Shown: piece by piece, positions 26,340-40,689 of the stretch
Numbering within the stretch: position 1 is the first letter of the stretch
How the letters are laid out: every line of letters starts with the position of its first letter
Assembly: GCF_029227915.1 (NCBI RefSeq)
Contig: NC_079882.1
Span: forward strand, 31,488,001-31,552,000
From: Hydractinia symbiolongicarpus
Taxonomy: Eukaryota > Cnidaria > Hydrozoa > Anthoathecata > Hydractiniidae
Reading direction: 5' to 3'
DNA: 64,000 nt
Translations under genes and position numbers: made by a program
The notes under the pieces: model-generated
Database searches by the model: none
Seen by the model: the letters and a program-made list of their open reading frames with translations, nothing else
What the model was told of the DNA's origin: nothing

Positions 26340-27963
26340 TTTGCCGGCGATTAAACTCCTTTTATTCAGCGTCTCATCAAAAATGAAATTATTTTTGAAT
26401 ACTACAAGTTTCATTCGTTCTAGTGGCACAGAAATAATTTAAAAAATCGTTCGGGAAATGAGTTTACTCCCTGGGTACCTTCTTTGTATACTTTTGACTA
26501 TACGGATCGTGGCCAGGATTTAGGGGATATCGCGGGTTTTCGTTTGCCGGCAATTAAACTTCTTTTATTCAGGGTCTCATCAAAAATGAAAATTTTTTTG
26601 AAAACTACAAGTCTCATGCGTTTTAGTGATGAAAAAATAATCCAAAAAATTGTTCAGGAAATGACTTTACTTCCAGGGTACTTTCTTTGTATACTTTTGA
26701 CTATACGGGCCGACTCCGGGATTTACGGGACATCGCGGGTTTTCGTTTGCCGGCGATTAAACTTCTTTTATTCAGCGTTTCATCAAAAATGAAAACATTT
26801 TAAAAACTACAAGTCTCATGCATTTTACTGGTGAAAAAATAATTTAAAAAATCGTTCGGGAAATGAGTTTACTCCCTGGGTACTTTCTTTGTATACTTTT
26901 GACTATACGGGCCGAGTCCGGGATTTACGGGAAATCGCGGGTTTTCGTTTGCCGGCGATAGAACTTCTTTTATTCAGCGTCTCATCGAAAATGAAAGCAT
27001 TTTTGAAAACTACAATTCTCACGCGTTTTATTGCTGAAAAAATAATTTAAAAAAATCGTTCGGGAAATGAGTTTATTCCCTAGGTACTTTCTTTGTATAC
27101 TTTTGACTATACGGGCCGAGTCCGGGAATTACGGGAAATCGCGGGTTTTCGTTTGCCGGCGATTAAACTCCTTTTATTCAGCGTCTCATCAAAAATGAAA
27201 TTATTTTTGAATACTACAAGTTTCATTCGTTCTAGTGGCACAGAAATAATTTAAAAAATCGTTCGGGAAATGAGTTTACTCCCTGGGTACCTTCTTTGTA
27301 TACTTTTGACTATACGGATCGTGGCCAGGATTTAGGGGATATCGCGGGTTTTCGTTTGCCGGCAATTAAACTTCTTTTATTCAGGGTCTCATTAAAAATG
27401 AAAATTTTTTTGAAAACTACAAGTCTCATGCGTTTTAGTGTTGAAAAAATAATCCAAAAAATTGTTCAGGAAATGACTTTACTTCCAGGGTACTTTCTTT
27501 GTATACTTTTGACTATACGGGCCGACTCCGGGATTTACGGGACATCGCGGGTTTTCGTTTGCCGGCGATTAAACTTCTTTTATTCAACGTTTCATCAAAA
27601 ATGAAAACATTTTAAAAACTACAAGTCTCATGCATTTTACTGGTGAAAAAATAATTTAAAAAATCGTTCGGGAAATGAGTTTACTCCCTGGGTACTTTCT
27701 TTGTATACTTTTGACTATACGGGCCGAGTCCGGGATTTACGGGAAATCGCGGGTTTTCGTTTGCCGGCGATAGAACTTCTTTTATTCAGCGTCTCATCGA
27801 AAATGAAAGCATTTTTGAAAACTACAATTCTCACGCGTTTTATTGCTGAAAAAATAATTTAAAAAAATCGTTCGGGAAATGAGTTTATTCCCTAGGTACT
27901 TTCTTTGTATACTTTTGACTATACGGGCCGAGTCCGGGAATTACGGGAAATCGCGGGTTTTCG
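26340..27963 (+). repeat. Tetramer higher-order repeat, period 812 bp, two copies
   Basis: AAATGAAATTATTTTTGAA at 26381 recurs at 27193, exactly 4 x 203 bp. Shared private variants include GCAATTAAAC, AATCCAAAAAATTG, GGGACATCG, CTCATGCATTTTAC, CTCATCGAAAATG and GAGTTTATTCCC. The copies differ by only a few point changes, for example GTGATG versus GTGTTG and CAGCG versus CAACG, so the duplication looks recent. Confidence 0.85.
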
Positions 27964-29890
27964 TTTGCCGGCGATTAAACTCCTTTTATTTAGCGTCTCA
28001 TCAAAAATGAAAACATTTTTGAAAACTACAAGTCTCATGCGTTTTAGTGGTGAAAAACTAATTTAAAAAATCGTTCGGGAAATGAGTTTACTTCCTGGGT
28101 ACTTTCTTTTTATTCTTTTGACAATACGGGTCGTGTCCGGAATTTAGGGGATATCGCGGGTTTTCGTTTGCCGGCGATTAAACTTCTTTTATTCAGGGTC
28201 TCATCAAAAATGAAAATTTTTTTGAAAACTACAAGTCTCATGCGTTTTAGTGATGAAAAAACAATTCAAAAAATCGTTCAGGAAATGACTTTACTTCCTG
28301 GGTACTTTCTTTGTATACTTTTGACTATACGGGCCGACTCCGGGATTTACGGGACATCGCGGGTTTTCGTTTGCCGGCGATTAAACTTCTTTTATTCAGC
28401 GTCTGATCAAAAATGAAAACATTTTCGAAAACTACAAGTCTCATGCGTTTTAGTGCTGAAAAAATAATTTAAAAAATCGTTCAGGAAATGAGTTTACTCC
28501 CTGGGTACTTTCTTTATATACTTTTGACTATACGGGCCGAGTCCGGGATTTACGGGAAATCGCGGGTTTTCGTTTGCCGGCGATGAAACTTCTTTTATTC
28601 AGCTTCTCATCAAAATGCAAAAATTATTGAATACTACAAGTCTCATTCGTTCTAGTGGTGCAGAAATAATTTAAAAATCGTTGGGGAAATCAGTTTACTC
28701 CCTGGGTACCTTCTTTATATACATTCGACTACACGGGCCAAGCTCGGGATTTACGGGAAATCGCGGGTTTTCGCTTGCCAGCGATTAAACTTCTTTTATT
28801 CAGCGTCTCATCAAAAATGAAAACATTATTGAATACTACAAGTCTCATTCGTTCTAGTGGTGCAGAAATAATTTAAAAATCGTTCGGGAAATCAGTTTAC
28901 TCCCTGGGTACCTTCTTTATATACATTCGACTATACGGGCCAAACTCGGGATTTACGGAAAATCGCGGGTTTTCGCTTGCCAGCGATTAAACTTCTTTTA
29001 TTCAGCGTCTCATCAAAAATGAAAACATTTTTGAAAATTACAAGTCTCATGCGTTTTACTGGTGAAAAAATAATTTAAAAAATCGTTCAGGAAATGAGTT
29101 TACTCCCTGGGTACTTTCTTTATATACTTTTGGCTATACGGGCCGAGTCAGGGATTTACGGGAAATCGCGGGTTTTCGTTTGCCAGCGATTAAACTTCTT
29201 TTATTCAGCGTCTCATCAAAAATGAAAACATTTTTAAAAACTACAAGTCTCATGCGTTTTACTGGTGAAAAAATAATTTAAAAAATCGTTCGGGAAATGA
29301 GTTTACTCCCTGGGTACTTTCTTTGTATACTTTTGACTATACGGGCCGAGGCCGGGATTTACGGGAAATCGCGGGTTTTCGTTTCCCGGCGATTAAACTT
29401 CTTTTATTCAGCGTCTCATCAAAAATGAAAGCATTTTTGAAAACTACAATTCTCATTCGTTCTAGTGGCACAGAAATAATTTAAAAAATCGTTCGGGAAA
29501 TCAGTTTACTCCCTAGGTACTTTTTTGTATACTTTTGACAATACGGGCCGAGTCCGGGATTTACGGGAAATCGCGGGTTTTCGTTTGCAGGCGATTAAAC
29601 TTCTTTTATTTAGCGTCTGATCAAAAATGAAAACATTTTTGAAAACTACAAGTCTCATGCGTTTTTTGCTGAAAAAATAATTTAAAAATCGTTCGGGAAG
29701 TGAGTTTACTCCCCAGGTACTTTCTTTGTATACTTTTGACTATACGGGTCGAGTCCGGGATTTACGGGAAATCGCGGGTTTTCATTTGCCGGCGATTAAA
29801 CTCCTTTTATTCAGCGTCTCATCAAAAATGAAAACATTTTTGAAAACTACAAGTCTCATGCGTTTTAGTGGTGAAAAATTAATTTAAAAA
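27964..29890 (+). repeat. Transition zone of mixed monomer subtypes
   Basis: Units of the left family (GGGACATCG, GTCTGATC, GTGGCACAG) alternate with new variants. Near 28,600-29,000 two adjacent 202-bp units carry GTGGTGCAG, TTATATACATTCGAC, CACGGGCCAAGCTCGG or a close variant, and CGCTTGCCAGCG. The TATACATTCGAC change is frequent to the right and absent to the left. I found no gene. The stretch reads as the contact between two homogenised sub-arrays. Confidence 0.7.
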
Positions 29891-32800
29891 ATCGTTCGGG
29901 AAATGTGTTTACTCCCTGGGTACTTTCTTTTTATACTTTTGACAATAGGAGTCGTGTCCGGAATTTAGGGGAAATCACAGGTTTTTGTTTGCCGGCGATT
30001 AAACTTCTTTTATTCGGCGTCCCATCAAAAATGAAAACATTTTTGAATACTACAAATCTCATTCGTTCTAGTGGCACAGAAATAATTTAAAAAATCGTTC
30101 GGGAAATCAGTTTACTCCCTAGGTACTTTCTTTGTATACTTTTGACAATACGGGTCGTGTCCGGAATTTAGGGGAAATCGCGGGTTTTTGTTTGCCGGCG
30201 ATTAAACTTCTTTTATTCGGCGTCCCATCAAAAATGAAAACATTTTTAAATACTTCAAGTCTCATGCCTTTTACTGGTGAAAAAATAATTTAAAAAATCG
30301 TTCGGGAAATGACTTTACTCCCCAGGTACTTTTTTTGTATACTTTTGACTATACGGGCCGAGTCCGGGATTTACGGGAAATCGCGGGTTTTCGTTTGCAG
30401 GCGATTAAACTTCTTTTATTCAGCGTCTGATCAAAAATGAAAACATTTTTGAAAACTACAAGTCTCATGCGTTTTATTGCTGAAAAAATAATTTAAAAAT
30501 CGTTCGGGAAGTGAGTTTACTCCCCAGGTAATTTCTTTGTATTCTTTTGACTATACGGGCCGAGTCCGGGATTTACGGGAAATCGCGGGTTTTCGTTTGC
30601 CGGCGATTAAACTCCTTTTATTCAGCGTCTCATCAAAAATGAAAACATTTTTGAAAACTACAAGTCTCATGCGTTTTAGTGGTGAAAAATGAATTTAAAA
30701 AATCGTTCGGGAAATGTGTTTACTCCCTAGGTACTTTCTTTGTATACTTTTGACTATACGGGCCGAGTCCGGGATTTACGGGAAATCGCGGGTTTTCGTT
30801 TGCCGGCGATTAAACTTCTTTTATTCAGCGTCTCATCAAAAATGAAAACATTTTTGAAAACTACAAGTCTCATGCGTTTTAGTGGTGAAAAACTAATTTA
30901 AAAAATCGTTCGGGAAATGAGTTTTCTTCCTGGGTACTTTCTTTTTATTCTTTTGACAATACGGGTCGTGCCCGGAATTTAGAGGAAATCGCGGGTTTTT
31001 GTTTGCCGGCGATTAAACTTCTTTTATTCGGCGTTCCATCAAAAATGAAAACATTTTTGAATACTACAAGTCTCATTCGTTCTAGTGGCAGAGAAATAAT
31101 TTAAAAAATCGTCCCTGAAATGAGTTTACTCCCTGGCTACCTTCTTTGTATACTTTTGACTATACGGATCGTGGCCAGGATTTAGGGGATATCGCGGGTT
31201 TTCGTTTGCCGGCGATTAAACTTGTTTTATTCAGGGTCTCATCAAAAATGAAAATTTTTTTGAAAACTACAAGTCTCATGCGTTTTAGTGATGAAAAAAT
31301 AATTTAAAAAATCGTTCTGGAAATGAGTTTACTCACAGGGTATTTTCTTTGTATACACTCGACTATACGGGACAAGCCGGGATTTACGGGAAATCGCGGG
31401 TGTTCGTTTGCCGGCGATTAAACCCCTTTCATTAAGCGTCTCATTAAAAATGAAAACATTTTTAAAAACTACAAGTCTCATTCGTTCTAGTAGTGCAGAA
31501 ATAATTTGAAAAGTCGTTCGGGAAATCAGTTTACTCCATGGGTACTTTGTTTATATACATTCAACTACACGGGCCAAGCCCGGGATTTACGGGAAATCGC
31601 GGGTTTTCGTTTGCCGGCAATTAAACTTCTTTTATTCAGCGTCTCATCAAAATTGAAAACAAGTTTGAAAACTACAAGTCTCATGCGTTTTAGTGGTCAA
31701 AAAAATAATCTAAAAAATCGTTGGGGAAATAAGTTTACTCCCTGGGTACTTTCTTTGTATACTTTTGACTATACGGGCCAAGCCCGGGATTTACGGGAAA
31801 TCGCGGGTTTTCGTTTGCCGGCGATTAAACTTCTTTTATTCAGCGTCTCATCAAAAATGAAAACATTTTTGAAAACTACAAGTCTTATGCGTTTAGTGGT
31901 GAAAAAATAATTTAAAAAATCGTTCTGGAAATGAGTTTACTCACAGGGTACTTTCTTTGTATACATTCGACTATACGGGCCAAGCCCGGGATTTACGGGA
32001 AATCGCGGGTTTTCGTTTGCCGGCGATTAAACTTCTTTTATTCAGCGTCCCATCAAAAATGAAAACATTTTTGAAAACTACAAGTCTCATGGGCTTTAGT
32101 GGTTAAATAATAATTTAAAAAATCGTTCGGGAAATGAGTTTACTCCCTGGGTATTTTCTTTGTATACTTTTGACTATACGGGCCGACTCTGGGATTTACC
32201 GGAAATCGCAGGTTTTCGTTTGCCGGCGATTAAACTTCTTTTATTCAGCGTCTCATAAAAAATGAAAACATTTTTGAAAACTACAAGTCTCATGCGTTTT
32301 AGTGGTGAAAAAATAATTGAAAAAATCGTTCGGGAAATGAATTTACTCCCTGGGTACTTTCTTTGTATACTTTTGACTATACGGGCCGAGTCCGGGGTTT
32401 ACGGGAAATGGCGGGTTTTCGTTTGCCGGCGATTAAACTCCTTTTATTCAGCGTGTCATCAAAAATGAAAACATTTTTAAAAAATACAAGTCTCATGGGC
32501 TTTAGTGGTGAAATAATAATTTAAAAAATCGTTCGGGAAATGAGTTTACTCCCTGGGTATTTTGTTTGTATACTTTTGACTATACGGGCCGAGTCTGGGA
32601 TTTACGGGAAATCGCAGGTTTTCGTTTGCCGGCGATTGAACTTCTTTTATTCAGCGTCTCATAAAAAACGAAAACATTTTTGAAAACTACAAGTCTCATT
32701 CGATTTAGTGGTGAAAAGATAATTTAAAAAATCGTTCTGGAAATGAGTTTACTCACAGGGTATTTTCTTTGTATACACTCGACTATACGGGACAAGCCGG

Positions 32801-35639
32801 GATTTACGGGAAATCGCGGGTTTTCGTTTGCCGGCGATTAAACCTCTTTCATTAAGCGTCTCATTAAAAATGAAAACATTTTTGAAAACTACAAGTCTCA
32901 TTCGTTCTAGTAGTGCAGAAATAATTTGAAAAGTCGTTCGGGAAATCAGTTTACTTCATGGGAACTTTGTTTATATACATTCAACTACACGGGCCAAGCC
33001 CCGGATTTACGGGAAATCGCGGGTTTTCGTTTGCCGGCAATTAAACTTCTTTTATTCAGCGTCTCATCAAAATTGAAAACAAGTTTGAAAACTACAAGTC
33101 TCATGCGTTTTAGTGGTCAAAAAAATAATCTAAAAAATCGTTCGGGAAATAAGTTTACTCCCTGGGTACTTTCTTTGTATACTTTTGACTATACGGGCCA
33201 AGCCCGGAATTTACGGGAAATGGCGGGCTTTCGTTTGCCGGCGATTAAACTTCTTTTAATCAGCGTCTCATAAAAAATGAAAACATTTTTGAAAACTACA
33301 AGTCTCATGGGCTTTAGTGGTTAAATAATAATTTAAAAAATCGTTCGGGAAATGAGTTTACTCCCTGGGTATTTTCTTTGTATACTTTTGACTATACGGG
33401 CCGAGTCTGGGATTTACGGGAAATCGCAGGTTTTCGTTTGCCGGCGATTAAACTTCTTTTATTCAGCGTCTCATAAAAAATGAAAACATTTTTGAAAACT
33501 ACATGTCTCATGGGCTTTAGTGGTGAAATAATAATTTAAAAAATCGTTCGGGAAATGAGTTTACTCCCTGGGTATTTTCTTTGTCTACTTTTGACTATAC
33601 GGGCCGAGTCTGGGATTTACGGGAAATCGCAGGTTTTCGTTTGCCGGCGATTAAACTTCTTTCATTCAGCATCTCATAAAAAATGAAAACATTTTTGAAA
33701 ACTACAAGTCTCATTCGATTTAGTGGTGAAAAGATAATTTAAAAAATCGTTCTGGAAATGAGTTTACTCACAGGGTATTTTCTTTGTATACACTCGACTA
33801 TACGGGACAAGCCGGGATTTACTGGAAATCGCCGGTTTTCGTTTGCCGGCGATTAAACCTCTTTCATTAAGCGTCTCATTAAAAATGAAAACATTTTTGA
33901 AAACTACAAGTCTCATTCGTTCTAGTAGTGCAGAAATATTTTGAAAAGTCGTTCGGGAAATCAGTTTACTCCATGGGAACTTTGTTTATATACATTCAAC
34001 TACACGGGCCAAGCCCGGGATTTACGGGAAATCGCGGGTTTTCGTTTGCCGGCAATTAAACTTCTTTTATTCAGCGTCTCATCAAAATTGAAAACAAGTT
34101 TGAAAACTACAAGTCTCATGCGTTTTAATGGTCAAAAAAATAATCTAAAAAATCGTTCGGGAAATAAGTTTACTCCCTGGGTACTTTCTTTGTATACTTT
34201 TCACTTTACAGGCCGAGTCCGGGATTTACGGGAAATCGCAGGTTTTCGTCTGCCGGCGATTAAACTTCTTTTATTCAGCGTCTCATCAAAAATGAAAGCA
34301 TTTTTGAAAACTACAAGTCTAATGCGTTTTAGTGGTGAAAAAATAGTTTAAAAAATCGTTCGGGAAATGAATTTTCTCTCTGGGTACTTTCTTTGTGTAC
34401 TTTTGACTATACGGGCCGAGTCCGGGGTTTACGGGAAATGGCGGGTTTTCGTTTGCCGGCTATTAAACTCCTTTTATTCAGTGTGTCATAAAAAATAAAA
34501 ACATTTTCAAAAACTACAAGTCTCATGGGCTTTAGTGGTGAAATAATAATTTAAAAAATCGTTCGGGAAATGAGTTTACTCCCTGGGTATTTTCTTTGTA
34601 TACTTTTGACTATACGGGCCGAGTCTGGGATTTACGGGAAATCGCAGGTTTTCGTTTGCCGGCGATTAAACTTCTTTTATTCAGCGTCTCATAAAAAATG
34701 AAAACATTTTTGAAAACTACAAGTCTCATGCGTTTTAGTGGTGAAAAAATAATTTAAAAAATCGTTCGGGAAATGTGTTTACTCCCTGGGTACTTTATTT
34801 TTATACTTTTGACAATAGGAGTCGTGTCCGGAATTTAGGGGAAATCGCAGGTTTTTGTTTGCCGGCGATTAAACTTCTTTTATTCGGCGTCCCATCAAAA
34901 ATGAAAACATTTTTGAATACTACAAATCTCATTCGTTCTAGTGGCACAGAAATAATTTAAAAAATCGTTCGGGAAATCAGTTTACTCCCTAGGTACTTTC
35001 TTTGTATACTTTTGACAATACGGGTCGTGTCCGGAATTTAGGGGAAATCGCGGGTTTTTGTTTGCCGGCGATTAAACTTCTTTTATTCGGCGTCCCATCA
35101 AAAATGAAAACATTTTTGAATACTTCAAGTCTCATGCCTTTTACTGGTGAAAAAATAATTTAAAAAATCGTTCGGGAAATGACTTTACTCCCCAGGTACT
35201 TTCTTTGTATACTTTTGACTATACGGGCCGAGTCCGGGATTTACGGGAAATCGCGGGTTTTCGTTTGCAGGCGAATAAACTTCTTTTATTCAGCGTCTGA
35301 TCAAAAATGAAAACATTTTTGAAAACTACAAGTCTCATGCGTTTTATTGCTGAAAAAATAATTTAAAAATCGTTCGGGAAGTGAGTTTACTCCCCAGGTA
35401 ATTTCTTTGTATTCTTTTGACTATACGGGCCGAGTCCGGGATTTACGGGAAATCGGGGGTTTTCGTTTGCCGGCGATTAAACTCCTTTTATTCAGCGTCT
35501 CATCAAAAATGAAAACATTTTTGAAAACTACAAGTCTCATGCGTTTTAGTGGTGAAAAATGAATTTAAAAAATCGTTCGGGAAATGTGTTTACTCCCTAG
35601 GTACTTTCTTTGTATACTTTTGACTATACGGGCCGAGTC

Positions 35640-35775
35640 CGGGATTTACGGGAAATCGCGGGTTTTCGTTTGCCGGCGATTAAACTTCTTTTATTCAGCG
35701 TCTCATCAAAAATGAAAACATTTTTGAAAACTACAAGTCTTATGCGTTTAGTGGTGAAAAAAAATAATTTAAAAA
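35640..35775 (+). other. Recombination junction between A2 and B2
   Basis: The sequence up to about 35,640-35,740 follows A1 near 30,770-30,870. From the TCTTATGCG word at about 35,738 it follows the start of B1 near 31,880. The join is in register with the 203-bp monomer, as expected of homologous unequal exchange. It leaves a small homopolymer change (GGTGAAAAAAAATAATTT instead of GGTGAAAAAATAATTT). Confidence 0.7.
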
Positions 35776-38700
35776 ATCGTTCTGGAATTGAGTTTACTCA
35801 CAGGGTACTTTCTTTGTATACATTCGACTATACGGGCCAAGCCCGGGATTTACGGGAAATCGCGGGTTTTCGTTTGCCGGCGATTAAACTTCTTTTATTC
35901 AGCGTCCCATCAAAAATGAAAACATTTTTGAAAACTACAAGTCTCATGGGCTTTAGTGGTTAAATAATAATTTAAAAAATCGTTCGGGAAATGAGTTTAC
36001 TCCCTGGGTATTTTCTTTGTATACTTTTGACTATACGGGCCGAGTCTGGGATTTACGGGAAATCGCAGGTTTTCGTTTGCCGGCGATTAAACTTCTTTTA
36101 TTCAGCGTCTCATAAAAAATGAAAACATTTTTGAAAACTACAAGTCTCATGCGTTTTAGTGGTGAAAAAATAATTAAAAAAATCGTTCGGGAAATGAATT
36201 TACTCCCTGGGTACTTTCTTTGTATACTTTTGACTATACGGGCCGAGTCCGGGGTTTACGGGAAATGGCGGGTTTTCGTTTGCCGGCGATTAAACTCCTT
36301 TTATTCAGCGTGTCATCAAAAATGAAAACATTTTTAAAAAATACAAGTCTCATGGGTTTAGTGGTGAAATAATAATTTAAAAAATCGTTCGGGAAATGAG
36401 TTTACTCCCTGGGTATTTTGTTTGTATACTTTTGACTATACGGGCCGAGTCTGGGATTTACGGGAAATCGCAGGTTTTCGTTTGCCGGCGATTGAACTTC
36501 TTTTATTCAGCGTCTCATAAAAAACGAAAACATTTTTGAAAACTACAAGTCTCATTCGATTTAGTGGTTAAAAGATAATTTAAAAAATCGTTCTGGAAAT
36601 GAGTTTACTCACAGGGTATTTTCTTTGTATACACTCGACTATACGGGACAAGCCGGGATTTACGGGAAATCGCGGGTTTTCGTTTGCCGGCGATTAAACC
36701 TCTTTCATTAAGCGTCTCATTAAAAATGAAAACATTTTTGAAAACTACAAGTCTCATTCGTTCTAGTAGTGCAGAAATAATTTGAAAAGTCGTTCGGGAA
36801 ATCAGTTTACTTCATGGGAACTTTGTTTATATACATTCAACTACACGGGCCAAGCCCGGGATTTACGGGAAATCGCGGGTTTTCGTTTGCCGGCAATTAA
36901 ACTTCTTTTATTCAGCGTCTCATCAAAATTGAAAACAAGTTTGAAAACTACAAGTCTCATGCGTTTTAGTGGTCAAAAAAATAATCTAAAAAATCGTTCG
37001 GGAAATAAGTTTACTCCCTGGGTACTTTCTTTGTATACTTTTGACTATACGGGCCAAGCCCGGAATTTACGGGAAATGGCGGGCTTTCGTTTGCCGGCGA
37101 TTAAACTTCTTTTAATCAGCGTCTCATAAAAAATGAAAACATTTTTGAAAACTACAAGTCTCATGGGCTTTAGTGGTTAAATAATAATTTAAAAAATCGT
37201 TCGGGAAATGAGTTTACTCCCTGGGTATTTTCTTTGTATACTTTTGACTATACGGGCCGAGTCTGGGATTTACGGGAAATCGCAGGTTTTCGTTTGCCGG
37301 CGATTAAACTTCTTTTATTCAGCGTCTCATAAAAAATGAAAACATTTTTGAAAACTACAAGTCTCATGGGCTTTAGTGGTGAAATAATAATTTAAAAAAT
37401 CGTTCGGGAAATGAGTTTACTCCTTGGGTATTTTCTTTGTCTACTTTTGACTATACGGGCCGAGTCTGGGATTTACGGGAAATCGCAGGTTTTCGTTTGC
37501 CGGCGATTAAACTTCTTTCATTCAGCGTCTCATAAAAAATGAAAACATTTTTGAAAACTACAAGTCTCATTCGATTTAGTGGTGAAAAGATAATTTAAAA
37601 AATCGTTCTGGAAATGAGTTTACTCACAGGGTATTTTCTTTGTATACACTCGACTATACGGGACAAGCCGGGATTTACTGGAAATCGCCGGTTTTCGTTT
37701 GCCGGCGATTAAACCTCTTTCATTAAGCGTCTCATTAAAAATGAAAACATTTTTGAAAACTACAAGTCTCATTCGTTCTAGTAGTGCAGAAATAATTTGA
37801 AAAGTCGTTCGGGAAATCAGTTTACTCCATGGGAACTTTGTTTATATACATTCAACTACACGGGCCAAGCCCGGGATTTACGGGAAATCGCGGGTTTTCG
37901 TTTGCCGGCAATTAAACTTCTTTTATTCAGCGTCTCATCAAAATTGAAAACAAGTTTGAAAACTACAAGTCTCATGCGTTTTAATGGTCAAAAAAATAAT
38001 CTAAAAAATCGTTCGGGAAATAAGTTTACTCCCTGGGTACTTTCTTTGTATACTTTTCACTTTACAGGCCGAGTCCGGGATTTACGGGAAATCGCAGGTT
38101 TTCGTCTGCCGGCGATTAAACTTCTTTTATTCAGCGTCTCATCAAAAATGAAAGCATTTTTGAAAACTACAAGTCTCATGCGTTTTAGTGGTGAAAAAAT
38201 AATTTAAAAAATCGTTCGGAAAATGAATTTTCTCTCTGGGTACTTTCTTTGTGTACTTTTGACTATACGGGCCGAGTCCGGGGTTTACGGGAAATGGCGG
38301 GTTTTCGTTTGCCGGCTATTAAACTCCTTTTATTCAGTGTGTCATAAAAAATAAAAACATTTTCAAAAACTACAAGTCTCATGGGCTTTAGTGGTGAAAT
38401 AATAATTTAAAAAATCGTTCGGGAAATGAGTTTACTCCCTGGGTATTTTCTTTGTATACTTTTGACTATACGGGCCGAGTCTGGGATTTACGGGAAATCG
38501 CAGGTTTTCGTTTGCCGGCGATTAAACTTCTTCTATTAAGCGTCTCATAAAAAATGAAAACATTTTTGAAAACTACAAGTCTCATGCGTTTTAGTGGTGA
38601 AAAAATAATTTAAAAAATCGTTCGGGAAATGTGTTTACTCCCTGGGTACTTTATTTTTATACTTTTGACAATAGGAGTCGTGTCCGGAATTTAGGGGAAA

Positions 38701-40689
38701 TCGCAGGTTTTTGTTTGCCGGCGATTAAACTTCTTTTATTCGGCGTCCCATCAAAAATGAAAACATTTTTGAATACTACAAATCTCATTCGTTCTAGTGG
38801 CACAGAAATAATTTAAAAAATCGTTCGGGAAATCAGTTTACTCCCTAGGTACTTTCTTTGTATACTTTTGACAATCCGGGTCGTGTCCGGAATTTAGGGG
38901 AAATCGCGGGTTTTTGTTTGCCGGCGATTAAACTTCTTTTATTCGGCGTCCCATCAAAAATGAAAACATTTTTGAATACTTCAAGTCTCATGCCTTTTAC
39001 TGGTGAAAAAATAATTTAAAAAATCGTTCGGGAAATGACTTTACTCCCCAGGTACTTTCTTTGTATACTTTTGACTATACGGGCCGAGTCCGGGATTTAC
39101 GGGAAATCGCGGGTTTTCGTTTGCAGGCGAATAAACTTCTTTTATTCAGCGTCTGATCAAAAATGAAAACATTTTTGAAAACTACAAGTCTCATGCGTTT
39201 TATTGCTGAAAAAATAATTTAAAAATCGTTCGGGAAGTGAGTTTACTCCCCAGGTAATTTCTTTGTATTCTTTTGACTATACGGGCCGAGTCCGGGATTT
39301 ACGGGAAATCGCGGGTTTTCGTTTGCCGCCGATTAAACTCCTTTTATTCAGCGTCTCATCAAAAATGAAAACATTTTTGAAAACTACAAGTCTCATGCGT
39401 TTTAGTGGTGAAAAATGAGTTTAAAAAATCGTTCGGGAAATGTGTTTACTCCCTAGGTACTTTCTTTGTATACTTTTGACTATACGGGCCGAGTCCGGGA
39501 TTTACGGGAAATCGCGGGTTTTCGTTTGCCGGCGATTAAACTTCTTTTATTCAGCGTCTCATCAAAAATGAAAACATTTTTGAAAACTACAAGTCTCATG
39601 CGTTTTAGTGGTGAAAAACTAATTTAAAAAATCGTTCGGGAAATGAGTTTTCTTCCTGGGTACTTTCTTTTTATTCTTTTGACAATACGGGTCGTGCCCG
39701 GAATTTAGAGGAAATCGCGGGTTTTTGTTTGCCGGCGATTAAACTTCTTTTATTCGGCGTCCCATCAAAAATGAAAACATTTTTGAATACTACAAGTCTC
39801 ATTCGTTCTAGTGGCACAGAAATAATTTAAAAAATCGTCCGGGAAATGAGTTTACTCCCTGGCTACCTTCTTTGTATACTTTTGACTATACGGATCGTGG
39901 CCAGGATTTAGGGGATATCGCGGGTTTTCGTTTGCCGGCGATTAAACTTGTTTTATTCAGGGTCTCATCAAAAATGAAAATTTTTTTGAAAACTACAAGT
40001 CTCATGCGTTTTAGTGATGAAAAAATAATTTAAAAAATCGTTCTGGAAATGAGTTTACTCACAGGGTATTTTCTTTGTATACACTCGACTATACGGGACA
40101 AGCCGGGATTTACGGGAAATCGCGGGTGTTCGTTTGCCGGCGATTAAACCCCTTTCATTAAGCGTCTCATTAAAAATGAAAACATTTTTAAAAACTACAA
40201 GTCTCATTCGTTCTAGTAGTGCAGAAATAATTTGAAAAGTCGTTCGGGAAATCAGTTTACTCCATGGGTACTTTGTTTATATACATTCAACTACACGGGC
40301 CAAGCCCGGGATTTACGGGAAATCGCGGGTTTTCGTTTGCCGGCAATTAAACTTCTTTTATTCAGCGTCTCATCAAAATTGAAAACAAGTTTGAAAACTA
40401 CAAGTCTCATGCGTTTTAGTGGTCAAAAAAATAATCTAAAAAATCGTTGGGGAAATAAGTTTACTCCCTGGGTACTTTCTTTGTATACTTTTGACTATAC
40501 GGGCCAAGCCCGGGATTTACGGGAAATCGCGGGTTTTCGTTTGCCGGCGATTAAACTTCTTTTATTCACCGTCTCATCAAAAATGAAAACATTTTTGAAA
40601 ACTACAAGTCTTATGCGTTTAGTGGTGAAAAAATAATTTAAAAAATCGTTCTGGAAATGAGTTTACTCACAGGGTACTTTCTTTGTATA

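Noticed and set aside
35640-35775. Mobile element insertion at the A2/B2 join and other block boundaries
   Set aside because: Joins are in register with the monomer and contain only satellite bases. There is no target-site duplication, terminal repeat or transposase frame.
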